NCBI GenBank assembly: GCA_040772005.1
Contig: JAXGYZ010000004.1
Coordinates: 124,001-188,000, forward strand
Origin: MWBF01 sp040772005
GTDB lineage: Bacteria; Chloroflexota; Anaerolineae; CG2-30-64-16
DNA length: 64,000 nt
Reading direction: 5' to 3'
Below are positions 7,541-15,119 of the stretch, piece by piece (positions within the stretch are counted from its first letter, which is position 1; every line of letters begins with the position of its first letter). Under the pieces are notes generated by a model. The model was given only the letters and a program-made list of their open reading frames with translations, was not told the origin of the DNA and did no database searches. Position numbers and translations under genes: made by a program.

Positions 7541-8219
7541 TACGTCCACCCGCCAGGCGGGCATCGCACTCTACGACGGCGACACGGGCCTGCTCGCGGA
7601 GTACAACTGGCACTCGGCCAACCGCCACACCGAAGAACTGCTGCCCGCGACGGCTCAGATGCTGGACCGGGCAGGTCTCACGGCTCGTGATCTGACCGCG
7701 GTCGGCGTCGCCATCGGCCCCGGCTCGTTCACCGGCCTGCGCGTCGGCCTGGCCGCAGCCAAAGGCCTGGCGCTGGCGCAGGGCCTCAAGCTGGTGGGCG
7801 TCTCCACGCTCGACTTCACGGCCTATGGGCACCAGGCGCAGGCCCGGCCCGTCATCGCGCTGGTGCAGGCGGGCCGCGGCCGCGTCTGCTGGGCACGTTA
7901 CGAACATGGGCCGGCTGGTTGGGCCGCGGGTGCGCCCTACACGCTGGCAAGTCTCCCTGCGCTGGCCGCGGCCATCACCGAGCCGGTGGTCTTCGTCGGG
8001 GAGTTGAGCCAGGCCGACCGGCACACATTGGCCGGTCTGCTGGGCCCCGACCGCGCCGCCTTCCTGCCGCCGGCGCTCTCATCCCGCCGCGCCGCGTGCC
8101 TCGCCGAGCTGGCCTGGGCGCGCCACGCCGCCGGGCAGTGGGATGACCCGGCGACGCTCAGCCCGCTCTACATGCAGCAGCCGGACGGGACCGTCACGCC
8201 GGCCCCGGCATCGGCATAA
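7524..8219 (+). CDS. tsaB: tRNA threonylcarbamoyladenosine biosynthesis protein TsaB
   Basis: A 231-residue ASKHA-fold protein that partners TsaD in t6A synthesis. The N-terminus MLLAIDTSTRQAGIAL and the segment AIGPGSFTGLRVGLAAAKGLA are diagnostic. I placed the start at ATG 7524 inside the tsaE 3' end because the family sequence begins exactly there; the longer upstream frame is a shadow of tsaE. It is followed by rimI after 9 nt, the common tsaE-tsaB-rimI order. Confidence 0.95.
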   Translation: MLLAIDTSTRQAGIALYDGDTGLLAEYNWHSANRHTEELLPATAQMLDRAGLTARDLTAVGVAIGPGSFTGLRVGLAAAKGLALAQGLKLVGVSTLDFTAYGHQAQARPVIALVQAGRGRVCWARYEHGPAGWAAGAPYTLASLPALAAAITEPVVFVGELSQADRHTLAGLLGPDRAAFLPPALSSRRAACLAELAWARHAAGQWDDPATLSPLYMQQPDGTVTPAPASA

Positions 8220-8228
8220 CGAGGCCCC

Positions 8229-8804
8229 ATGACGCTGCCCATCATCACGCCGCTGACCCCCGCCGACCTGGATGACATCATGCTGCTGGAGCGCCGCGCC
8301 TTCAAGGACCCCTGGACGCGGCAGATGTACTACGTGGACCTGACCGACAACTTCATGGCGACGTACCTCGCGCTCCGGCCCGATCCCCACGCAGTGGAGG
8401 CGGCGTGCCTGCCGCGCATCCTGGGCTGGGGCGGCTTCTGGCTGATGGTCGACGAGGCGCACATCTCGACCATCGCCGCGCACCCGGATTGGCGCGGCTG
8501 CGGGCTGGGGCAGTGGCTCATGGTAGCCCTCATGCAGGCCGCGCTGGAGCGGGGCGCGGTGCGCTCGACCCTAGAGGTGCGCGTCAGCAACACGCCGGCT
8601 ATGCGGCTCTACGAGAAACTGGGCTATGAGATCACAGGCAAACGCCGCCGCTACTATCGTGACGGCGAGGACGGTCTGATTATGACAACGCCAACCCTGG
8701 CCGATGCGGCGCTGCAGGCCCGCCTGGCCGCTGCGCGCACCGAGGCGATGACCCGCGCGGCCCGCTGCTTCGAACCAACGGAGGCGCGGCATGAACCGGA
8801 GTGA
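8229..8804 (+). CDS. rimI: Ribosomal-protein-alanine N-acetyltransferase (GNAT)
   Basis: A 191-residue GNAT acetyltransferase. The acetyl-CoA site is in AAHPDWRGCGLGQWLM, and the C-terminal RVSNTPAMRLYEKLGYE with GKRRRYYRDGEDGLIM is the RimI signature. RimI acetylates the N-terminal Ala of ribosomal protein S18, and in this gene context may act on other N-termini. There is an insertion in the N-terminal half (residues ~40-65) and a C-terminal extension of about 30 residues compared with the usual ~150. It overlaps the downstream uracil-DNA glycosylase gene by 14 nt. Confidence 0.9.
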   Translation: MTLPIITPLTPADLDDIMLLERRAFKDPWTRQMYYVDLTDNFMATYLALRPDPHAVEAACLPRILGWGGFWLMVDEAHISTIAAHPDWRGCGLGQWLMVALMQAALERGAVRSTLEVRVSNTPAMRLYEKLGYEITGKRRRYYRDGEDGLIMTTPTLADAALQARLAAARTEAMTRAARCFEPTEARHEPE

Positions 8805-9360
8805 TTCGCTGGCCCAGGTCGCCGCGGAGGTGCACGTCTGCACGCGGTGCCCGCTCGCACTGAGCCGGACGCACGCAGTGCCGGGCGAAGGCCCGGCGGA
8901 TGCGCGCATCATGTTCATCGGGGAGGGACCGGGCCGCCACGAGGACCTGCAGGGCCGCCCCTTCGTGGGTGTGTCCGGCCGCTACCTGCAAAGCCTGATG
9001 GCCGAAATCGGGCTGGAGCGCAGCGCGGTGTTTATCACCAACGTGGTCAAGTGCCGCCCGCCGGAGAACCGCGACCCGCAGCCCAATGAGCTGGCCGCGT
9101 GCCGCGCATACCTGGACCGGCAGCTTGCCCTGATTCAGCCGCGCGTCGTCGTGACGCTGGGCCGTCACTCGATGGCCCGCTACTTCCCCGGCCAGTCCAT
9201 CACCCGGATTCACGGCCAGGCGAAGCGGATCGGCCACACCTACTACCTGCCGCTGTTCCACCCGGCCGCGGCGCTGCGCCGGGACGACTGGCGCGCCGAT
9301 ATGCTCAAAGATTTCCAGCAGATACCCATCCTGCTGGCTGAACTGGAAAAGACAGACTGA
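8791..9360 (+). CDS. Family 4 uracil-DNA glycosylase (4Fe-4S)
   Basis: A 189-residue glycosylase that removes uracil from DNA. The iron-sulfur ligands are C17, C20, C88 (in KCRPP) and C104. Motif GEGPGRHED (44-52) and the C-terminal HPAA (157-160) are those of the thermophile-type family 4 enzymes. Its start lies within rimI (14-nt overlap). A second enzyme predicted to act on deaminated DNA, the EndoQ-UvrD fusion at 43962, is present in the window. Confidence 0.93.
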   Translation: MNRSDSLAQVAAEVHVCTRCPLALSRTHAVPGEGPADARIMFIGEGPGRHEDLQGRPFVGVSGRYLQSLMAEIGLERSAVFITNVVKCRPPENRDPQPNELAACRAYLDRQLALIQPRVVVTLGRHSMARYFPGQSITRIHGQAKRIGHTYYLPLFHPAAALRRDDWRADMLKDFQQIPILLAELEKTD

Positions 9361-9376
9361 CTATAGGAGGTTCTGA

Positions 9377-11023
9377 TTGGCGGACTCACCCCTGCGCGTG
9401 ATCACCCTGGGCGGTTTCGGGGAGATCGGGAAGAACCTGCTGGCGCTGGAATACGAGAACGACATCCTCATCATCGACGCTGGGCTGATGTTCCCGGAAA
9501 GCGACATGCTGGGTATTGACCTTGTGTACCCGGATATCACCTATCTCACTCAGCGGGCCGACCGGCTGCAGGCCATTGTCCTGACGCACGGTCACGAAGA
9601 CCACATCGGCGCGCTGCCTTATTTGCTCAAATATCTCGACGTGCCGGTCTATGCGACCGCGCTGACGCGCGGGCTGGCCGAGATCAAGCTCAAGGAGGCG
9701 GGGCTGCTGGCCGACAGCGAGCTGCACACAGTGACCTCCGCCGACGTGCTCGACCTCGGCTGCTTCCGCGTCGAGTTCTTCCATGTGTGCCACAGCATTC
9801 CGGACGCGGTCGGCATCATCGTCCGCACGCCCAGCGGCACGATCGTCCACGCGACCGACTTCAAGTTCGACCAGGACCCGGTGGACGGCAAGCTCACGGA
9901 GGTCGACAAGCTGCGCCGCGTGGGCGACCAGGGTGTGCTGCTCCTGATGTCGGATTCGACCAACGCCGACAGCCCCGGCTTCACACCCTCCGAGCAGCAG
10001 ATCAACGCCACCCTGCAGGATATCATGGCTGCTGCACCAGGCCGCATCATCCTCGCGACCTTCGCGTCCAACATCTCGCGCATCCAGCAGGTGCTCAACA
10101 TTGCACGCGCGAACGGCCGCCGCGTCGGCGTCATCGGCCGCAGCATGGTCAACAACGTGCGCATGGCCGCGGCCCTGGGCTACCTGGACACGCCCTACGA
10201 AGACCTGCTCGGCACCTCGGAGATGAACAACCTGCCGCCGGAGCAGGTGGTCATCGTCTGCACGGGCAGCCAGGGAGAGCCGAGCGCAGTGCTCGCGCGG
10301 CTGGCCGCCAACGAGCACGCACAACTGCAAATCCAGGCGGGCGACACGGTGGTGCTCTCCGCGACGCCCATCCCCGGCAACGAGGAAATGGTTAACCGCA
10401 TCATCAACGACCTGTTCCGGCTGGGCGCGGACGTCATCTACTCGGACCTGTGCGACGTGCATGTGTCGGGCCACGGCAGTCGCGAGGACCTGAAGCTCAT
10501 GCTGTCGCTGACACGGCCACGCTTCTTCATACCCATGCACGGCGAGTACCGCCATCTCGTGCTGCACGCGCGGCTCGCGCGCGAGGCCGGCATCCCCGCC
10601 GAGAACATGCTCGTCGTGGAGAGCGGCCGAGTGGTCGAAGTCTGGCCCGACCGCATCGCGCTGGGCGAAGAGATCAATGGCGGGCACGTGCTGGTGGACG
10701 GCCTGAGCGTGGGCGACATCGGCGCGGCGGTGCTGCGCGACCGCAAGCATCTGTCGCGCGATGGGTTCCTGGTTGCGATGGTCGCGATTGACCGCGCCAC
10801 CGGTGACGTGGTGGCCGACCCGGAAATCCTGACGCGCGGCTTTGTGTACGTGGCGGAATCCGAGGAACTCATCGAGGGAGCGAAGGATCGCATGTGGCAG
10901 GTGCTGCGCACGCCCGGCGCATCGTCCTCCGCGCGCAACAAGATCAAGGATGTGCTGAGCCAGTACTGCTATAACCGCACCGGCCGCCGCCCGCTGATCC
11001 TGCCGCTGGTGTTTGAAATATAA
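9377..11023 (+). CDS. rnj: Ribonuclease J
   Basis: A 548-residue beta-CASP metallo-beta-lactamase ribonuclease with 5'-3' exo- and endonuclease activity, central to mRNA decay and rRNA processing. The zinc site HGHEDH is at residues 71-76, SDSTNADSPGFTPSE marks the beta-CASP entry, and PIPGNEEMVNRIINDLF and HVSGHGSREDL are RNase J motifs. The start is TTG 9377, supported by a perfect AGGAGG (9365-9370) 6 nt upstream. It closes the tsaE operon; a strong stem-loop follows. Confidence 0.95.
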   Translation: MADSPLRVITLGGFGEIGKNLLALEYENDILIIDAGLMFPESDMLGIDLVYPDITYLTQRADRLQAIVLTHGHEDHIGALPYLLKYLDVPVYATALTRGLAEIKLKEAGLLADSELHTVTSADVLDLGCFRVEFFHVCHSIPDAVGIIVRTPSGTIVHATDFKFDQDPVDGKLTEVDKLRRVGDQGVLLLMSDSTNADSPGFTPSEQQINATLQDIMAAAPGRIILATFASNISRIQQVLNIARANGRRVGVIGRSMVNNVRMAAALGYLDTPYEDLLGTSEMNNLPPEQVVIVCTGSQGEPSAVLARLAANEHAQLQIQAGDTVVLSATPIPGNEEMVNRIINDLFRLGADVIYSDLCDVHVSGHGSREDLKLMLSLTRPRFFIPMHGEYRHLVLHARLAREAGIPAENMLVVESGRVVEVWPDRIALGEEINGGHVLVDGLSVGDIGAAVLRDRKHLSRDGFLVAMVAIDRATGDVVADPEILTRGFVYVAESEELIEGAKDRMWQVLRTPGASSSARNKIKDVLSQYCYNRTGRRPLILPLVFEI

Positions 11024-11032
11024 CCGCAGAGA

Positions 11033-11105
11033 TTGCACCGCGCAGACGCGAAGGACGCTAAGTTTCTCTATCTGACCTGGCGTTCTTCGCGTCTGCGCGG
11101 TGCAA
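11033..11105. terminator. Long inverted repeat between convergent genes
   Basis: TTGCACCGCGCAGACGCGAAG (from 11033) pairs with CTTCGCGTCTGCGCGGTGCAA (ending 11105), 21 bp with further pairing of GACGC/GCGT inside. It lies between the ends of rnj and the lipoprotein gene, so it probably serves as a bidirectional transcript end, although neither side has a clear T-tract. It also resembles dispersed GCAGACGCGAAG-type intergenic repeats. Confidence 0.65.
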
Positions 11106-11109
11106 AGAC

Positions 11110-12111
11110 TTATTCCGTCGGCGGCTCGATGGTGACGGGTTCGTTCACATTCATCAGCCGCATCGTCGCATCCATGTTCATCCGGATGCGCGCATCCGGG
11201 TTGTCCAGCTCTTCGCCCATGGACATGATCATGCCGATCAGCATGCGCTGCTGGCGGAGCTGCAAGTCACCCGTCGTCAGCCAGACCTCTACATCGATGG
11301 TCATGTCCTTCAGCAGCGCCGCGATATCCTCAGCCGAAGCATCTTCGCCGAGCGTGCTCGTCAGAGCACTCATATCGAACTTCGCCGGATCGACCGTGAA
11401 GCGCAGGTGCGAAACGGACTCGCCGTTCAGCTCCGTATCCTCCACCCACTCAACATCGGTGGCGTCGGTAAAGGCCTCCAACATGTCGTTCGGGTCCATG
11501 CCGCCGGGCAGCGCCGCCCCAGCCTGATCCGCCTCGGCCATCTGCCATTCCGCATCCTCACCGGTGCGCACCCAGACCGTATCCTCGATCATGACCATTT
11601 CCATCTGTATCTGTTCGCCTGCGGCCTCCATATCAAGCTGCATGCGCATCTTGTTCTTCATGGCCGCCGCGTCCAGGATCTCCATCGCACCGGTGCCCGT
11701 GGCCGTCATCGTAAAGCCCGCAAGCGCCCCAGCAGCCGGACCCAGCGCCTCCTCAGCCGCCTCGTCCGCCGGCTCCATGGTCATCACCATGTCATACTGG
11801 AACTCCGCGGACTTCATGGCATCGCCCGAGCTGGCATAGAGCAGCGCGCCGAGGGGATCACTCTGCGCATCCGGGATGCTGCCGGCGGGCTCTGCAGTCG
11901 CCGTAGGTTCAGCCGTTGCGGTCGGCTCCGCGGTTGCAGTCGGCTCCGCGGTCGCCGTCGGCTCCGCGGTCGCCGTCGGCTCCGCGGTCGCCGTCGCCGC
12001 GGTCGTCGGCTCAACAGCCACCGTAGGGGCAGCCGGCGCAGGCGCCGTGCATGCGCCCACGGCCACAATCAGAAGGAGTCCGATCACCGAGCTCAGTGGG
12101 TGGTTCTTCAT
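11110..12111 (-). CDS. LolA/LppX-like lipoprotein with TATAEP repeat linker
   Basis: A 333-residue exported lipoprotein. The signal MKNHPLSSVIGLLLIVAVGAC ends in a lipobox, with Cys around residue 21. A Thr/Ala/Glu/Pro linker with six TATAEP hexapeptides follows, then a beta-rich domain of the LppX_LprAFG/DUF6612 type, recognisable by alternating strands such as MKNKMRMQLDMEA, EMVMIEDTVWVR and SHLRFTVDPAKF. Such domains bind lipids or report on cell-envelope state in mycobacteria and Gram-positives; the role here is unknown. I chose ATG 12111 with GGAG upstream over the TTG one codon earlier. A TATAAT (12165-12170, minus strand) is a candidate promoter. Confidence 0.8.
   Translation of the reverse strand: MKNHPLSSVIGLLLIVAVGACTAPAPAAPTVAVEPTTAATATAEPTATAEPTATAEPTATAEPTATAEPTATAEPAGSIPDAQSDPLGALLYASSGDAMKSAEFQYDMVMTMEPADEAAEEALGPAAGALAGFTMTATGTGAMEILDAAAMKNKMRMQLDMEAAGEQIQMEMVMIEDTVWVRTGEDAEWQMAEADQAGAALPGGMDPNDMLEAFTDATDVEWVEDTELNGESVSHLRFTVDPAKFDMSALTSTLGEDASAEDIAALLKDMTIDVEVWLTTGDLQLRQQRMLIGMIMSMGEELDNPDARIRMNMDATMRLMNVNEPVTIEPPTE
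11889..11998. repeat. 18-bp coding minisatellite (TATAEP)n
   Basis: Tandem copies of an 18-bp unit read GGCTCCGCGGTCGCCGTC on the plus strand. It encodes six TATAEP units in the lipoprotein linker. The last copies are nearly identical while the first are diverged, which suggests recent expansion at one end. Confidence 0.85.
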
Positions 12112-12290
12112 CAACGAATGCTCCTTTCAACAGAGGCGCAGATGTGACGCACGCCCATTCCATCATTATAATCCCGCTGTTCGGCCTGCGAAAGTAACGC
12201 CGCGACCGGTTGTTAGAACTAAACTACGCAATCCAGACCCGATGGTTGCGCCGATTAGCATCCTCGGAGTCTGTTTTCACGCACGCTGAG

Positions 12291-12319
12291 TTGACAAGAC
12301 CAGTGCCAGGCGGCACAAT
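12291..12319 (+). promoter_or_regulatory. Promoter of the proline dehydrogenase gene
   Basis: A perfect TTGACA (12291-12296), 17-nt spacer and CACAAT (12314-12319), giving a start near 12326 and a ~34-nt leader with GGAGGAG before ATG 12360. It lies in the 248-bp divergent gap with the lipoprotein gene. Confidence 0.7.
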
Positions 12320-12359
12320 GGGTCATCATACAGCCACTACATCACGGAGGAGCACGACG

Positions 12360-13295
12360 ATGCCTGTCATGCGCAGTGTCCTGATCGCCCTATCCCGCAA
12401 CACAGCCCTGCAAGATCTCATCGTGCGCGTGCCCGTCTCGCGGCGCATGGCTCGGCGCTTCGTCTCCGGCGAAACTCTGGCCGATGCCATCAGCGCGGTA
12501 CAGGCGCTCAACGCACAGGGGATGCTCGCCACCCTCGACCACCTGGGCGAAAACGTCACCAGCGAACCGGAGGCCATTGCGGCCGCGGACGAGTACCTGG
12601 CCGCACTCGAAGCCATCCATGCCTCCGGCGCGCAAACCAACGTCTCCGTCAAGCTGACGCAGATGGGCCTGGACCTGAGTGACGAATTCTGCTACTACAA
12701 CACCGGCCGCATCATCCGCCGGGCCGCGGAACTGGGCAACTTCGTCCGCATCGACATGGAAGGCTCGCCGTACACCGCACGGACGCTGGCGCTGTACCGG
12801 CGGCTGCGGCAGCGCTATGACAACATCGGCATCGTCGTCCAGGCGTACCTGCACCGGACCCAGTCAGATGTCGAGGCGCTGATCGACGAGGGCATCGGGC
12901 ACTTCCGGCTGTGCAAGGGCGCATACGATGAGCCGGCAGACATCGCCTACCGGGACCGCCCGCGCGTGACGCAGGCACTCAACGCGCTGGTGCGCACCTG
13001 CCTGGAGCCTGCCGCCCGCGCCAGGGGCGCGTACGCGGCCGTCGCTTCGCACGACCAGGAGGTCATCAACTTCACGCGCGCGTACGCGTACCGACAGGAC
13101 ATCCCGCCGGACGCTTACGAATTCCAGATGCTCTACGGCATCCGCCGGGAGCTGCAAGCCGAGCTGGTGCGCCAGGGCCACAAGATGCGCGTCTACGTGC
13201 CCTATGGCACGCACTGGTATCCGTACTACATGCGCCGCCTGGCTGAACGGCCCGCTAACCTGCTGTTCTTCCTGCGCGCATTTGTGGGCGATTGA
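12360..13295 (+). CDS. Monofunctional proline dehydrogenase
   Basis: A 311-residue FAD enzyme of the Thermus/Gram-positive ProDH type that oxidises L-proline to pyrroline-5-carboxylate. Recognisable segments are NVSVKLTQMGLD, FVRIDMEGS, VVQAYLHRTQSDVE, RLCKGAYDEP, ASHDQEV, FQMLYGIRREL and VYVPYGTHWYPYYMRRLAERP. ATG 12360 is chosen because GGAGGAG lies just upstream; the longer frame from 12210 would start inside the promoter. No P5C dehydrogenase gene is adjacent. A heptamer-repeat region separates it from the next gene. Confidence 0.93.
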   Translation: MPVMRSVLIALSRNTALQDLIVRVPVSRRMARRFVSGETLADAISAVQALNAQGMLATLDHLGENVTSEPEAIAAADEYLAALEAIHASGAQTNVSVKLTQMGLDLSDEFCYYNTGRIIRRAAELGNFVRIDMEGSPYTARTLALYRRLRQRYDNIGIVVQAYLHRTQSDVEALIDEGIGHFRLCKGAYDEPADIAYRDRPRVTQALNALVRTCLEPAARARGAYAAVASHDQEVINFTRAYAYRQDIPPDAYEFQMLYGIRRELQAELVRQGHKMRVYVPYGTHWYPYYMRRLAERPANLLFFLRAFVGD

Positions 13296-13303
13296 CGATT
13301 GAC

Positions 13304-13461
13304 GATTGAAGATTACAGATTGAAGATTGTTGATTATGGGTTCGAGCTGGCTGCCCGACGGTTGATAGAGCGCGACGGCGGATGCGGAACGGGGTTATAT
13401 CGAACACAGCTAGAAATTGCAGACAGCCTAATCTGCAATCTTCAATCTGTAATCTTCAATC
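13304..13461. repeat. Perfect 26-bp inverted repeat made of GATTGAA/GATTACA heptamers
   Basis: The left arm 13304-13329 reads as 7-bp units GATTGAA GATTACA GATTGAA plus GATTG, preceded by two GATTGAC units. The right arm 13436-13461 is its exact reverse complement. About 106 bp of ordinary sequence lies between. The right arm ends 8 nt before a GGGGGAACC ribosome site of the next gene. Confidence 0.85.
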
Positions 13462-13476
13462 TCCAAAGGGGGAACC

Positions 13477-14289
13477 ATGACTGAGAAACCACTCCAGGGC
13501 AAATGGGCCCTGATTCTGGGCGCTTCGAGCGGGTTCGGCGCCGCCGCCGGCCGCGCCCTGGCCGCCGCCGGCATGAACATCGCGGGTGTTCACCTGGATT
13601 TGCGGGGAACGCTGGCGACAGCCAAGGCCGTCATCGCGGAGATCGCGGCGCTGGGCGTCCAGACGTACTTCGTCAACACCAACGCGGCGGACGCCGAAAA
13701 GCGCGCCAAAGTGCTGGATGGATTGGTCGAGGTGCTGGGGCCCGATGGCAAGGTTCACGTCGTCATGCACTCGCTGGCCTTCGGCACGCTCAAGCCGTTC
13801 ATCGCAGATAATCCCGAGGACGCGATTGAGCAGGCGCAGATGGAGATGACCTCCAACGTGATGGCGCACAGCCTGGTCTACTGGACGCAGGACCTGGTGC
13901 GCCGCAACCTGCTGACGCGCGGCAGCCGCATCTTCAGCATGACCAGCGAGGGCAGCACGCGCGTCGTCCCGAACTACGGCGCAGTCTCCGCGGCCAAAGC
14001 TGCGCTGGAGTCGCACACGCGACAGCTCGCCATGGAGCTGGGCTCGCGCGGCATCCTGGTCAATGCCATCCAGGCCGGCGTGACGGACACGCCCGCGCTG
14101 CGCAAGATTCCGGGCAGCGACAAGATGATCGACTTGACCATGCAGCGCAACCCGATCGGGCGCATGACCACACCGGAGGATGTCGCCGCGACCGTCGTCG
14201 CCCTGAGCCATCCGAGCATCCAATTCATCAGCGGCTCGGTCATCTTCGTGGACGGCGCGGAAGCCGTCGTCGCCTACCCGAAAGCCTGA
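13477..14289 (+). CDS. FabI/FabL-type SDR, probable enoyl-ACP reductase homologue
   Basis: A 270-residue short-chain dehydrogenase. The nucleotide loop is GASSGFG (15-21). MHSLAFG (98-103) matches the enoyl-reductase HSIAFA-like segment, and the catalytic pair is Y167-x6-K174, the spacing of enoyl-ACP reductases rather than the Y-x3-K of classical SDRs. It would reduce enoyl-ACP, or a related acyl thioester, with NAD(P)H in the cytosol. The next gene encodes a clear FabL, so this paralogue may have a different chain length or another substrate. Start chosen by the GGGGGAACC ribosome site. Confidence 0.75.
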   Translation: MTEKPLQGKWALILGASSGFGAAAGRALAAAGMNIAGVHLDLRGTLATAKAVIAEIAALGVQTYFVNTNAADAEKRAKVLDGLVEVLGPDGKVHVVMHSLAFGTLKPFIADNPEDAIEQAQMEMTSNVMAHSLVYWTQDLVRRNLLTRGSRIFSMTSEGSTRVVPNYGAVSAAKAALESHTRQLAMELGSRGILVNAIQAGVTDTPALRKIPGSDKMIDLTMQRNPIGRMTTPEDVAATVVALSHPSIQFISGSVIFVDGAEAVVAYPKA

Positions 14290-14297
14290 CGCATACC

Positions 14298-15077
14298 ATG
14301 CCCGCAAACCTGGACCCCTTCGCCATCCTCCGCGGCAAAACCGCGGTTATCACCGGCAGCGGCCGCGGCATCGGCCGGGCCATCGCGCTGGAGCTGGCCG
14401 CGCGCGGCGCCAACGTGACCGTCAACTACTTCCGCCACGCGGCCCAGGCCGAGCAGACCGCAGCCGAGGTCGAGGCCGCAGGCGGCCATGCGCTCGTCGT
14501 CAAGGCGCACGTAGGCGAGATCGAGGGCGTGCAGCAGCTCGTCCAGGCCGCGGCGGAAGCATTCGGCGGGGTGGACATCTTCATCGGCAATGCGGCCTCC
14601 GGCGTGTTGAAGCCCGTCGTTGCACAGCAGCTCAAGGGCTGGGATTGGGCGCTCAATATCAACGCCCGTTCCATCCTGTTCGGCGCGCAGGCTGCGATTC
14701 CCTACATGCAGCGCAACGGCTGGGGCCGCATCATCGGCATCACCAGCTTCGGCTCGCGGCGCGTCCTGCCGGAGTACAGCGTCGTCGGGGTCAGCAAGGC
14801 GGCCATCGAAACGCTCATCCGCTATCTCGCGGTCGAGCTGGCGCCCCAGGGCATCATTTGCAACGCAGTCAGCCCGGGGGTGGTCGAGACCGAGGCGCTG
14901 AACTTCTTCCCCAGCAAGGACGCCATCCTCAGCGAGGGGCTGCGCCGGACGCCCGCAGGCCGCTTCGTCACGCCGGAGGAGGTCGCCCGGTTCGTCGCCT
15001 GGCTCTGCACCGACGATGCGCGCATGATCGTGGGCCAGACGCTCATCATCGACGGCGGATACGAGTTGATGGCGTAA
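14298..15077 (+). CDS. fabL: Enoyl-ACP reductase III (FabL-type)
   Basis: A 259-residue SDR closely resembling Bacillus FabL: GSGRGIG nucleotide loop (20-26), NAASGVLKPV, WDWALNINAR, the pair Y160-x6-K167 in YSVVGVSKAAIE, then LIRYLAVELAPQGI, AVSPGVVETEAL and the end GQTLIIDGGYELM. It catalyses the last step of the fatty-acid elongation cycle with NADPH. It lies 8 nt after the related SDR gene and 42 nt before the CHAT gene, all on one strand. Confidence 0.88.
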   Translation: MPANLDPFAILRGKTAVITGSGRGIGRAIALELAARGANVTVNYFRHAAQAEQTAAEVEAAGGHALVVKAHVGEIEGVQQLVQAAAEAFGGVDIFIGNAASGVLKPVVAQQLKGWDWALNINARSILFGAQAAIPYMQRNGWGRIIGITSFGSRRVLPEYSVVGVSKAAIETLIRYLAVELAPQGIICNAVSPGVVETEALNFFPSKDAILSEGLRRTPAGRFVTPEEVARFVAWLCTDDARMIVGQTLIIDGGYELMA

Positions 15078-15119
15078 CGGGCGGCAGGTCAACCATCAGG
15101 CGGCACAGGCAAGGATGCG

